Origin: Stephanodiscus triporus
Taxonomy: Eukaryota; Bacillariophyta; Thalassiosirophyceae; Thalassiosirales; Thalassiosiraceae
Assembly: GCA_036939755.1 (NCBI GenBank)
Contig: JALLAZ010000140.1
Coordinates: 1 to 23,290, forward strand
Direction of reading: 5' to 3'
DNA: 23,290 nucleotides
Positions 8,978-17,872 of this stretch are shown piece by piece. Position 1 is the stretch's first letter. The number at the start of each line of letters is the position of its first letter. The translations under genes were made by a program, and so were the position numbers. The notes beneath the pieces are model-generated. The model did not search any database and had not been told where the DNA came from. It saw only the letters and a list, made by a program, of their open reading frames with translations.

Positions 8978-11900
8978 TCACTTCTTAACGTAGTACGATC
9001 TTCCACCTGGATTATGAATGGAACTAGCTACCAATACGCACGGTTCCCTCGACCCACCATCACGATTGTCTATCACCTCGGCGCACCATTCGTACCAAAC
9101 TCGTGACTCGTCGGATCTTCTCCATATGTTGCAGTTCACCGTGGCTCCGGGCGGGATCGAAAGCGGGTGCTTGAGTGGGAAGTACTTGACGTTCAGAAGA
9201 GAGCAGTTACAGGCCATGTTAGCAAGACAGTGCGTCCAGCTTGTAGCGAAGCCATGCTTCATCCCAACATTCAATATTTGCACAAGGAAAGTACTCACCA
9301 ATGGAAACCAAGAAAACATGCCCACTGAAAACGAATGGGGAGCTATGCTAATAACAGACGATCTATTCTCGCCCTTCACTTTATTCTTCATCACCTTCTC
9401 AATTGTTTTTGATGTTGAGGGGGGTGATTCGTACAATACCGAATGAAAGGATCCTAAGAAACCATGAATTATGGTTGTATCGCTGCGAGCTGAGATTCCT
9501 GTTGGATCGGACAATAGGATCGAGGACACGTCAGCGTCCAATGGGCCGTAGCCGCATCCACTGGCAGCACCGATGGGATCATGCGGAAAAGATATGTACG
9601 CGTGACGATCGTTGTTGATGTTATCGGCAGCTTTTGCGCTACTAGAATCGCAGGCAGCGTCATTAATGCCGACGTTGTCTGATGCTGATGCCCTTTCTCT
9701 CGAAGGATGCGGATGGTAGAAGGTCCAACACGCCTGTTCCTTATGCGTTTGGCTCGCGGCATGAGTACGGACAACGTATGGTGTCTCCATCGCCCTTTGC
9801 ATGCCCACATGCGGCGATGCGGGGCCTTCGTTGGCGTTGAGGGGAAGGCACGACTGGGTCTTTGCCTCATAGTGTAGGCGTGCGGAAGAAACGGGTGCGA
9901 CGAAAGCAGTGTAGCTGGTGATTCGGGGCAACGAAGAAAAACAACGAAAGGGGTTTAACAAGACGCGAGTGAGACAATTGACTTCACTCCTCACGATAAG
10001 AAAGAAGCGACAACAGAAAGATATTGACAACAACCCCACCTACCTTTGTGGGATGCTAACGCAATTTTCCTTTAGGATGCCACACCTCTGCACCCCGTCC
10101 AAGCATTCGGGGCTGAGCTCGTTATCCCCGAAGCTCCCAAGCAACTCGCTGACCACGATGTCCGCCCTGCGCGTCTCATCTTGCGTCATGCGTCGAAGAA
10201 GGGGGTCCGAAGCGGCCTCCCGCATGTCGCACCCGATAACGGTGACGAAGGACGTGCCCGGGATGACGATGCTCTTTTCCCCCTCGGCGGCGTCGCTGCC
10301 CCCATCGACGCACGGGTCGTAATCCAGACCGCCGTTCCACGACCGATCGACATACTTCATCCCACGCAGGTAAAGGACGGCGCTCGGATTCTTCTCGATG
10401 GCAACGATACTGGCGTGTAGCGCCCTTCTCGGACGCCGACGTCGTCCATTCTTCTGCCGCCTGTCGGCCGTCAGCGAGGCGGAAACGCGCTTGACGGCCT
10501 TCACCGCCTCGCGCACGAGTGGCCCCCGTCCAGCGCCGACCACGAGGATCGTCACGCGATGCACGTTGATGACGATGTCCTCCGCGGCGCACACGTCGTT
10601 GTTGTCGTCGTTTTCGTTGTTGTTGTCGTCGTCGTCGCCTTCGGGGGCGTCGTGATCCTCCATATCCGACGCGGCGAGGACCATCGACGCCGAGGCGGCG
10701 GTCCTCGTCGATCCCAGGAAGGCGTATCTGCCCTCGCGCATCCCTTCCTCCAACGCCATGGCGATGGCGCGGCCATATTGTTCGTACTTCACCGGATCCT
10801 TCTCGAAGGTCTCGTACGTCTGGTACTCGAGGTGATCCCCCAGCGGCTGCAGCGGCGATTGGAGGTTGTCGAGGTAGGGCGTTTCGAGGATCGATTCATC
10901 GGAATCCAATTTCGAGGGAAGGTTCGGTCGCGAACGAAGGTGACGGAGGTACTGGAGGTGATGGATCGGCCTCGCGCGATCCCCCCCCCCCCCCAACGAC
11001 GAGACGTCTCCCTCGACGAGCGTGCGCAGCGTCCTCCCCAGTCTGCCGTACACCAACGCGAAGATCGCCTGGTGCTGCCTCGAGAGCGTGGGATACCCCC
11101 CCCTGTTCCTAAGGAAGGCCGAGACGTCCCAGCTCATCGCCCTGACGTGACCCCCCCCGAGGAGGGCATGCAGGATACGCACGATCCCGGGCAGGTCGAC
11201 GTCGTCGATCTTCCGATCGACGTGTATCACGCACCCCACGCTCGGATCGTGATCGCACCGCTCGAGCAGGAGGAGGTACGCCCTCACGTCCTCGACGGTC
11301 AGGGGCACGCGCAGCCACAGTCGGACGTTGGAGGAGGAGCACACCGACGACGAGGACAAATTCGCGACGATGCGGGCGTACTCCCTCGCCGAGGGGTTGT
11401 TCACGGATGGGACGGGGGGGACGCCGGCGAACATGTCGTTCTCGTCGTCGGAGTCGATTCGTTCCATCGCATCGTCGTAGCCTACGCCGCCGCCGGTCGT
11501 CGTCTTCGTCGTCGTCGTCGTCGCTTCGATCCCCCCCCCGCCGTCGTCGACCGTCGACCCGACGCGCTCCGTCAGGGGCACCGGCGGGAGTATCACCGCG
11601 GGAACGTTCATGTGCGCCGCCCACTCCATCATCCCCCTCAGGACGACGCCCGCCTCCCCCCTCCTCCTCGCCGAGGTCGCGTTCGCGCGGGTGCAGGTCA
11701 GGGCATCGACGAGGCCGGCGCCGTCGCGGCGGACCCCCCCCGTCGTCGTCGTCGTCTCGACGGCCCATCGGGGAGGGTCGACCACCGTCCCCACGACGGA
11801 CGTGCTCCACCACCTTGCCTCGAGGCGGGTGACGTCGGTCCTCGTCGTCGGGGCGGACGACGACGACAACGACGACGCGACGACGTCCGGCAGGGCCGTG

Positions 11901-12124
11901 ACGACGTAGTCGAAACCGTCCGTGCGCGCGCGTCGGAGCGAGGTCGACGCGTCGTGGAGGTGATCGTGGAACGAGACGCCGCACACGAAGGTCGGGTGCG
12001 GCGATGAGACGACGACGCCGTCGCCGCCCCCGTCGCCGCGGATCGGCTCGTCTTCCATGATGTCTGTTATCTTTAGTTTTGTGTGGGTGGTGCGGAGACG
12101 CAGCTCAAAGTTAACTCCCGCCAT
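8978..12124 (-). CDS. PRMT5: Protein arginine N-methyltransferase 5 (PRMT5), three exons
   Basis: PRMT5 makes symmetric dimethylarginine on histones and Sm proteins, using S-adenosylmethionine. Exons in transcript order: 12124-10044, 9914-9299, 9184-8978, with introns of 129 and 114 bases, both GT-AG. Counting from the ATG at 12058 the protein is 945 residues, against 637 in human; the surplus is low-complexity Asp/Ser/Gly/Thr insertions. Visible motifs are LQPLGDHLEYQTYETFEKDP, which carries the Phe that directs symmetric methylation; the SAM loop VVGAGRGPLV; AIEKNPSAV; the double-Glu hairpin SELLGSFGDNELSPE; and, in exons 2-3, YTAFVAPVSS, FSWFP, WYEW and the C-terminal HNPGGRSY. All key residues I know of are present. 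The second intron has a length divisible by three and no stop. ATGs at 12124 and 12058 are both possible; the duplicated fragment upstream of the helicase begins near the second. It is divergent from the esterase-like gene, with its 3' end facing the symporter. Confidence 0.93.
11788..12064 (-). repeat. PRMT5 5' segment duplicated upstream of the helicase gene
   Basis: This part of PRMT5 exon 1, from about six bases before the ATG at 12058 to about codon 90, reappears in the same orientation at 17229-17490. Shared blocks include the codons for GDGVVVSSPHP, the segment encoding DGF(D/E)YV and PDVVA, and an 18-base block at 11940-11957 (GAGGTCGACGCGTCGTGG). Indels of 1-2 bases and one larger gap separate the copies. 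Confidence 0.85.
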
Positions 12125-12319
12125 TTTGCTTTACCCTTTCCTGCCGCCACAACTTTTTTGTGATTTTTTTATTAAACTTCTATTTACGTAGGAACTTGTA
12201 AAAAGTGTGCTTTAGACCACCAATTGCGCACCAAAATTTCCCCGGCGGAAGTTCTACTTTTAGGCAACAACCCACAACCATGGGGATGGGCCCGCCCGCG
12301 CGGCCGATGAGAAAGAAAG
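12125..12319. promoter_or_regulatory. Divergent intergenic promoter of PRMT5 and the esterase-like gene
   Basis: Only about 195 bases (261 if PRMT5 starts at 12058) separate the two start codons, so both genes are probably driven from one shared region. It is AT-rich near 12150-12190, with T runs, and carries a CCAAT motif at 12220-12224. No clear TATA box was assigned. Function is inferred from position only. Confidence 0.5.
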
Positions 12320-13348
12320 ATGAAATATCCCGTCCTCGTCCTCGCCCTCGCCGCCCCGATCATCTGCATCCTCCTCCTGTCGCTGTTCTTCGACTACGTG
12401 AATGTCTAACTATCTCCAAGGGCGGATGGCGGTAGCACCAATAGAACGATTCAGTGGGAGGAGGGGCGAGCGGCGCCGACTATGGGGGACGAAATAATAA
12501 TAATGTCCAACGACACCAACGACTATAATCGTCGACGAGCGATTTTCATCCCCTTTCCCCACAATACCCTAGGCAGCGGCGTCGACATGGAATGCCGATG
12601 GGAAACCAAGGCCCTCCGCGAGGGCGACGCGGCGAAATACGACTCGACCCAGCGCGCGGCGTTCGCCGAGGGGGTTTGCGTGCCGCCTCGTCTGAACTCG
12701 TCCCTTCGCGTATTCTCCTCCGCCGAGGCGAGGGAATGCCTTAGATTTAGGAGGGTGATAATTTCGGGCGACAGCTACATGAAGCAGCTGTTCGTGGGCC
12801 TCGCGGACATACTGCTGTCGACGAAGCTCAGTCGCGACTATCAAATGGTCGGGAGTTCGAACAGGAGCAAGGTCGTGGCCTCGGCGAATCACTATCTGAC
12901 AGAGCGCCGAAGGAGGGATAAGTCTTTTCCTTTCGTCGAATACTGCTGCGAGGAGGCATGCTACGGCTACATCACTCCATTTAGCAACAATTGTTCCGAA
13001 TGTATAAATCAATTGACAACCAAGAAAAACAGTACCGTCGCCGTCGTTGGGGCTGGAGTGCACATTAAGGGCGCGGCTCTTGGAGAGATCAAAAAGTTTC
13101 TGAACTTGACGAAGAGGACCATATTTGTGCCGATGCCCGCCGGCTTAAATCGATCGCGCGAGGTCTACGAGGGATTGCTCCCGTACCTCGCTCCCAATCA
13201 TCCCGAACACCCCTTCCTGGACGTATTCCAGCTGACGCGTAGCTGCACGATGCAAAACTGCTCCTACGACGGGTCGCATCGATCCCGCTACGTCAATCGT
13301 TGGAAGGCCCAGTTGCTGCTAAACACATTGTGCGAAATACTCGGGTGA
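12320..13348 (+). CDS. Type II membrane SGNH/PC-esterase-like protein, two exons
   Basis: Probably a Golgi or cell-surface glycan O-acyl transferase/esterase-like protein. Exon 1 (12320-12397) encodes MKYPVLVLALAAPIICILLL and six more residues, a short signal anchor. The 57-base intron 12398-12454 (GTGAAT, a TCTAAC branch-like site, CAG) joins it in frame to exon 2 (12455-13348). In total about 323 residues. Exon 2 has the SGNH block I as VIISGDSYMKQLF and, near the C-terminus, CSYDGSHRSRYVNRWK with the Asp-x-x-His catalytic pair, the layout of PC-esterase/TBL/CAS1 relatives. Several NxS/T sites (NSS, NCS, NLT) fit passage through the secretory path. Substrate is unknown. A start at the internal ATG 12482 would leave a soluble protein without the anchor. 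The last 56 or so codons plus 62 bases of 3' flank are duplicated in inverted orientation at 22481-22698. Confidence 0.72.
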
Positions 13349-13410
13349 AATAGTGAATGGTGACCACTCCTCCGGTGCAGCGTTATACTTCAGTTTAGGT
13401 ATTATAAGGA
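13181..13410 (+). repeat. Source block of inverted duplication (esterase-like gene 3' end)
   Basis: The reverse complement of this block matches 22481-22698 almost base for base over long stretches, for example TCCTTATAATACCTAAA, ACTATTTCACCCGAG, GTAGCGGGATCGATGCGACC and GATTGGGAGCGAGGTACGG. It covers the codons from about PYLAPNHPEH to the stop, plus the downstream flank. Confidence 0.9.
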
Positions 13411-13561
13411 GTCACGGCGACGACCCCTCCTGCCGCGAGCCCGACCACGGAGGTCAAACTCCAAAACGAACAGAAATCACAAAGCGGAACGCCTTCCTCA
13501 AGTGTAAATTGTAACTTCGTCACCAAGTAAACACTCAATTTGTACTTGATCTATTTTATTT
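13349..13561. other. Convergent 3' intergenic region (esterase-like gene and helicase)
   Basis: 213 bases between two facing stop codons. The first 62 belong to the duplicated block; the remainder is AT-rich near 13500-13561 and should carry the 3' ends of both transcripts. No gene is seen. Confidence 0.6.
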
Positions 13562-16500
13562 TCACATATTCGGCGCATTCGTGAGAATCAAGTATGCTAG
13601 GTAATGACCCAGCTGCGTCGCAGTGCATCTGCCGAGTGGCCTTTTCACCAAATCATCGGCCGAGGCTTTGATGAGTGCATAGACAGATTCAGCTTGTCTC
13701 CTCTGATATTCATTTCTTGCAGATCCTGACTTTATGACAAGAGCATTCCCTCTGCGAATCTGAAACAACGAGGAGAGCATGTCTTTGAATATAGGTAAGT
13801 ACTCTTTGCTTGCGCCCTTCTTTCCAAGGACAATTATATCGCGAAGACCATTTTCGATGAGATCGAGAGATTCCTTACGAGAATAACTCTCCATCTTATG
13901 AGATATATTGCGTGTATCGCCTGACGCAAGTTTCAGTTCTTCTGATGCAGAATTCGATGTTGATTTGATCATCAAATATGCTAGATAATGGCCAAGTTGA
14001 GTGGCACTACATTTTCCAAGTGGCCTCATCATTAGATCATCCACTGAAGCCTCTACCAGTGCATACACCGATTCATTTTGAGTTTGTTTACTCTTAGCCC
14101 CCGACTTAAAAACAAGTGCATTACCTCGGCGAATCTGAAAGCACGAAGCTAGCATCTCTTTGAATATTGAGCTGAATTTTTTGCTTGAGCCCTTCTTACC
14201 AAGGACAATGATATCCCTGAGTCCAGCTTCTATAATTTCGATATGTGTCTGTCCTAAAACATTCTTTTGGGCGCGTGGTCCGCCTGAGCTCGCGATTGGA
14301 GTAAATTTGACAGTAGAGAGACGACGCAAGTCAGATCTTTTGGCTACATAACCCATCGGTACTTGATATGCCTTCCGAAAGGAATGCGGTAAGTTTTGAC
14401 CAGCCACATATTCTTTGATTCCAGGCGAACGATCCCACACGGTGCCTTCATTATCACTTGATGGGAGCCATGTGAGGCCGCTGCTTTTGCCAGTGCTGGT
14501 TGCGGTTCCATCCTTTATCCTATATGAGGGCTTGAGCTCGTACAGGAAACGACTCGGTTGTACCTGGCCTGTAACATGTTTCTTCCTCCCATCTTTTCCA
14601 TACGTCAAAACCCTTTTCACGAACGAGTGCGTTATCACCACCCTTTGTCGAGCACGAGTCAAAGCTACATAGGCAAGGCGGCGTTCTTCGTGAACCCGAT
14701 TCGACGATATTGCATCCGGATGAGGGAACTCTCCCTCTGTCCAGCCTGCCAAGTAAACATCATCGAATTCTTCGCCTTTGGACTTGTGCAGTGTCGAAAG
14801 AAACACTGGATTCATTTGAAGAGTTTTTGCCGTCCCTACTTGTTTTTGAGCCAACCAGCTTCGAGAATTCCCATCTTCCATTGGCCGAGCACCCATCTCT
14901 TTCTTTTTGTCGGTAATGAAAGGGATACCTGCATTATTCAGAGCCTCCTCAAGAAGATGCAGTTGATTAGACGATCGAACCATCACAGCAACATCAGTCA
15001 AATCCTGCAACTCTTTCTCTGTAGGGAATGAAACTTCATCATCAAAGTTTCTAAGTGCGGTTATCAACGCGCTTTTCCTTTCTCTCGACCTCAACCTTAT
15101 GGTCGATGCGATGTATTTCGCCTCCTCACGACTGTCCCACACTCCATGTATGATTACGGTGCCTTCAATCTTTTGCACACCCTTCGAGAGTAGAAGCTGA
15201 TTGCCCAAGCGAATATGATTGTCGGCAAAAATCCGACTGCTGTCATCATTGATCGAAGAAGGTGGAGAATACCGAACCGACGACGCCAGCTTTACAGCTG
15301 CCGCAGGACTGATCTTATACGTCTCTGGTGAGTGTGCATTCCCACTGTCCTCTCCTCTTCCGCCGAATCCCATCGGCAAAAGCATTCCTGCTGCTTCAAC
15401 AATGTCATTCGGGAGGCGATAGCAGACTTCCAGTGGCGCAATTATCCCTTGTGGGAAATCGCGGAGGAAGCCATGCACTGTTAGTTCTGGTGCTCCTCCT
15501 CTCCAGCCGTATATTGACTGGTTTGCATCTCCCGCGCAGAAAATGGTTGGCACAGAGTAGCCTTGGTGAAGTGTGTTACTGTTGCGGAGTGAGCTTGCCG
15601 CTTCGCTCGGTTCCAGCAAGACCGGCAAACGTCGACGTCGCCGTTGATCCCTTACCCTCTTCTTGTTATGCATGGTACCATCCGTACCAGTTGTTGTTGC
15701 AGCCTGATCATCCTCGTCAACGACACCACGTACCACCAAACGAAGCAAATTATGCTGAGAAACTGACATATCTTGATATTCGTCGACAATGATGTGTTTC
15801 AATTTAGACCGAAGGAGACGAAGTGAATCAGGACGCTCGATTAATAGACGACAGGCCATGCCTGCAAGGTCGGAAGGGTCGGCAGTACAAGCCACGGCAT
15901 GTCGAGCTTGATATTCAGGATATATTTCCAAAGCCAACAAGGCCGAACTTTTTGGTATACCTAATCTAATTGCCAATTCCAAGCAACTTTTCCTGACGCA
16001 GAACTCCTCCAAATTTCTGCTATTACGCCCCGCTTCACCTTCCATAGATGATGCTTTCAAGGCTGCTTCAGGAAATGTCAAAGGAACGTTCGCTTCTTTC
16101 CATAGATCAATGCATCTCACAATATTCTGGAAGAGTATTGAACGCGAATTCCCAGTATCGTTCAAAGCTCGGAGATTTCGAGATCGCAACTTTCTAATTT
16201 TGGCATAATTTGGCAGCGAGTTGTCACCTCCCACCTTGTCTTCGCCATCGCCACGAATATCACTTCTTAACAGCGATCTTAACGACGCCGAAACGCGATT
16301 ATACATTTCCCTGGCGGGTAGTACTCGTAATGGCGATCCACCATACTTTTCCAAAATAGAAAAAGAAAATGCATGCATCGTCCCGGCCCACAGTTTACGC
16401 GACGTTTCGCCCCTCATACGTATCTGTTGTGTTTTGTCTGGGTCAACAACAACATCTCTACTCTGTTGCGGACAAAACAAAAAATCGAGTGCACGCTGCT

Positions 16501-17224
16501 TTAGCCGTTCTGCGTCTCTATTGGTGAAGCTCAGGATGACCATTGATTCTGGTGTGCAATCATCGCTACAGACTACCCCACCATTCATCGCTGCATCTAT
16601 GTTCCCACTTTTTCGCATTGCGATATGCCGTTGAAGGAGGTATGCTATTCGTAACGACAGCACGCGGGACTTTCCCGTGCCGGGACCCGACGGGAGGAGT
16701 ATCGCGGGAGCATTGGATTTGATGGCCTGCAGTTGGGACGGATCGTTGTACGGGAGTTCGAGTTCGAGACGATTATCACGATGCAATGGGAATTTCGCGG
16801 TCGCATCTTCTTCCCTAGGCGATGCTGTTTCTCTTTTCCCCACGATGATACCGTCTTTACCCGACACAACCTCGCTTGACGATGATGTCTGATTGGCCCG
16901 ATTGAAATTTTCCAATGACCGCAACCGTCGAATACGTCTGCCATTGGTGCTTTCGATGGCCCGATCGTGCACGATGGTGATATCAAAATTTTCCCGCGTA
17001 GGTGGGAAACGACGATCTTCGCTATCAAAGCCGACCGAAAGCCGATCACTTGAGTAACCCAATCGACGGTAGGCTGGTGGTGCGTTCCTTCGCACGCAAA
17101 AAGATGGCATTTGAAACGCGGTAGTCAAATCAGGTAGCATTATACCAGCACCCGCCCGCACTCCACTCACGGAAGGAGAAGAAAGGACCAAAACGGCCAT
17201 TACCGCCACCGTCGCGCGGATCAT
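13562..17224 (-). CDS. UvrD/PcrA-type SF1A DNA helicase, probably plastid-targeted
   Basis: A 3'-5' DNA helicase of the bacterial UvrD/PcrA/Rep type, about 1,220 residues from the ATG at 17224, without introns. All motifs are in order: Walker A GPGTGKS (180-186), Ia LSFTNRDAERL (about 232-241), Ib GTMHAFSF, II DEYQD (481-485), III GDANQSIYGWRG (565-576), IV-like CYRLPNDIV, V LHKSKGEEFD (812-821), VI EERRLAYVALTRA (846-858). The first 25 or so residues (MIRATVAVMAVLVLSSPSVS, then GVRAG) look like a signal peptide, followed about ten residues later by TTAFQMP, reminiscent of the diatom ASAFAP plastid motif. Two copies of a 90-residue module end the protein (997-1086 and 1122-1213). The frame extends upstream to an ATG at 17536, adding 104 residues that are mostly a frameshifted PRMT5 remnant. 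I prefer 17224 because it gives a clean presequence. Confidence 0.88.
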   Translation of the reverse strand: MIRATVAVMAVLVLSSPSVSGVRAGAGIMLPDLTTAFQMPSFCVRRNAPPAYRRLGYSSDRLSVGFDSEDRRFPPTRENFDITIVHDRAIESTNGRRIRRLRSLENFNRANQTSSSSEVVSGKDGIIVGKRETASPREEDATAKFPLHRDNRLELELPYNDPSQLQAIKSNAPAILLPSGPGTGKSRVLSLRIAYLLQRHIAMRKSGNIDAAMNGGVVCSDDCTPESMVILSFTNRDAERLKQRALDFLFCPQQSRDVVVDPDKTQQIRMRGETSRKLWAGTMHAFSFSILEKYGGSPLRVLPAREMYNRVSASLRSLLRSDIRGDGEDKVGGDNSLPNYAKIRKLRSRNLRALNDTGNSRSILFQNIVRCIDLWKEANVPLTFPEAALKASSMEGEAGRNSRNLEEFCVRKSCLELAIRLGIPKSSALLALEIYPEYQARHAVACTADPSDLAGMACRLLIERPDSLRLLRSKLKHIIVDEYQDMSVSQHNLLRLVVRGVVDEDDQAATTTGTDGTMHNKKRVRDQRRRRRLPVLLEPSEAASSLRNSNTLHQGYSVPTIFCAGDANQSIYGWRGGAPELTVHGFLRDFPQGIIAPLEVCYRLPNDIVEAAGMLLPMGFGGRGEDSGNAHSPETYKISPAAAVKLASSVRYSPPSSINDDSSRIFADNHIRLGNQLLLSKGVQKIEGTVIIHGVWDSREEAKYIASTIRLRSRERKSALITALRNFDDEVSFPTEKELQDLTDVAVMVRSSNQLHLLEEALNNAGIPFITDKKKEMGARPMEDGNSRSWLAQKQVGTAKTLQMNPVFLSTLHKSKGEEFDDVYLAGWTEGEFPHPDAISSNRVHEERRLAYVALTRARQRVVITHSFVKRVLTYGKDGRKKHVTGQVQPSRFLYELKPSYRIKDGTATSTGKSSGLTWLPSSDNEGTVWDRSPGIKEYVAGQNLPHSFRKAYQVPMGYVAKRSDLRRLSTVKFTPIASSGGPRAQKNVLGQTHIEIIEAGLRDIIVLGKKGSSKKFSSIFKEMLASCFQIRRGNALVFKSGAKSKQTQNESVYALVEASVDDLMMRPLGKCSATQLGHYLAYLMIKSTSNSASEELKLASGDTRNISHKMESYSRKESLDLIENGLRDIIVLGKKGASKEYLPIFKDMLSSLFQIRRGNALVIKSGSARNEYQRRQAESVYALIKASADDLVKRPLGRCTATQLGHYLAYLILTNAPNM
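13586..13861 (-). repeat. Helicase C-terminal module, second copy
   Basis: This encodes LIENGLRDIIVLGKKGASKE through ATQLGHYLAYLI. Relative to the first copy it has a two-residue net insertion near NEYQRRQ. A 35-residue linker separates the copies. The protein ends only seven residues after this module. Confidence 0.88.
13967..14236 (-). repeat. Helicase C-terminal module, first copy
   Basis: This encodes a module starting IIEAGLRDIIVLGKKGSSKK and ending ATQLGHYLAYLMI. It matches the second copy 106 bases further along the transcript in length and most residues, including FQIRRGNALV, ESVYAL and RPLGKCSATQLGHYLAYL. The function of the module is unknown to me. Confidence 0.88.
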
Positions 17225-17228
17225 CCTC

Positions 17229-17490
17229 GTTTCGACTGCCGTCCCGCCCCGGGTGGACGTGTGGCGCCACCGCCCGGCCTCGAGGCGGGCGACGTACGCG
17301 ACGACGTCCGGCGGGGCCGCGTCGACGTACTCGAACCCGTCCGCGCGCGCGCGCGTCGGGGCGAGGTCGACGCGTCGTGGAGGCGATCGGGGGAACGAGA
17401 CGACGCACGCGAAGGTCGGGGTGCGGCGACGAGACGACGACGCCGTCGCCGCCCCCGTCGTCGCGGATCGGCTCTTCTTCCATGATGTTC
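17229..17490 (-). pseudogene. Truncated, frameshifted copy of PRMT5 5' end
   Basis: Read on the minus strand from the ATG at 17483, the copy begins MEEEPIRDDGGGDGVVVSSP, against MEDEPIRGDGGGDGVVVSSP in PRMT5. It then shifts frame because GGG at 11994-11996 is GGGG at 17418-17421. A further extra base lies near 17390, two extra bases lie in the CG run near 17343-17354, and an internal stretch present in PRMT5 (near 11846-11875) is missing. Similarity fades at about 17228, next to the helicase ATG at 17224. It cannot encode PRMT5 function. It lies in the helicase 5' leader or, if translation starts at 17536, within its N-terminal extension. Confidence 0.85.
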
Positions 17491-17872
17491 TTCCGAGCCC
17501 CCCAGTTTCCAAGAAACTTTCCACTTCTACCACCATGGAAAGGGAATGAGATTGTTATTTTATTATTTATCCTCCCCCCATTTTATTATTTGGGCGGAGG
17601 AGTGACGAGAAGGACAGACGTTATTCGCATCCACAGAAATAATGTGAGAAGTTTCATCAGAAACTTCTCACATAGTTGCCAGAAAATAAATAACAGTGTA
17701 TCGTAACGTATGGATGGTATGGTACTACTACGTAACAACAACAAACAACAACTGTACAACAACGAAAAATGCACACAACCATATATCTACCTTCAAGGAC
17801 ACCACTCTCCAGCGACCATAATCTCACCCCACCTCCCCACCTCCCCACCATCACCACCATCACCACCCGCCC
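17491..17872. promoter_or_regulatory. Divergent intergenic region of helicase and nucleoporin genes
   Basis: About 380 AT-rich bases between GC-rich coding blocks. It holds two short direct repeats of TTTTATTATTT (near 17556 and 17581), a perfect 14-bp-arm palindrome at 17642-17673, and a pyrimidine-rich CCACC/ATCACC tract at about 17828-17871 just before the nucleoporin ATG. Promoters for both directions should be here; no TATA box was assigned with confidence. Confidence 0.55.
17642..17673. promoter_or_regulatory. Perfect palindrome with GAAnnTTC units (heat-shock-element-like)
   Basis: The arms ATGTGAGAAGTTTC and GAAACTTCTCACAT are exact reverse complements around the 4-base loop ATCA. 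Each arm contains GAAnnTTC (17648-17655 and 17660-17667), the inverted pentamer unit bound by heat shock factors, although the centre gap is four bases rather than the canonical two. It lies about 200 bp upstream of the nucleoporin ATG. It could also act as a hairpin or be a transposon relic. Confidence 0.6.

Noticed and set aside
9018..9446. 142-codon plus-strand open frame over PRMT5 exons 2-3
   Set aside because: It is antisense to conserved PRMT5 C-terminal motifs (FSWFP, WYEW, HNPGGRSY).
11109..11984. 291-codon minus-strand frame within PRMT5 exon 1
   Set aside because: It is a shifted frame of the PRMT5 coding strand, Arg/Gly-rich, with no recognisable domain.
10559..12007. 482-codon plus-strand open frame opposite PRMT5
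   Set aside because: It is antisense to the well-supported PRMT5 exon 1; its Val/Arg/Pro runs mirror the Asp/Gly/Ser triplets of the real strand, with no domain.
16645..17049. 134-codon minus-strand frame inside the helicase
   Set aside because: It is an alternate frame of the helicase coding sequence, without motifs.
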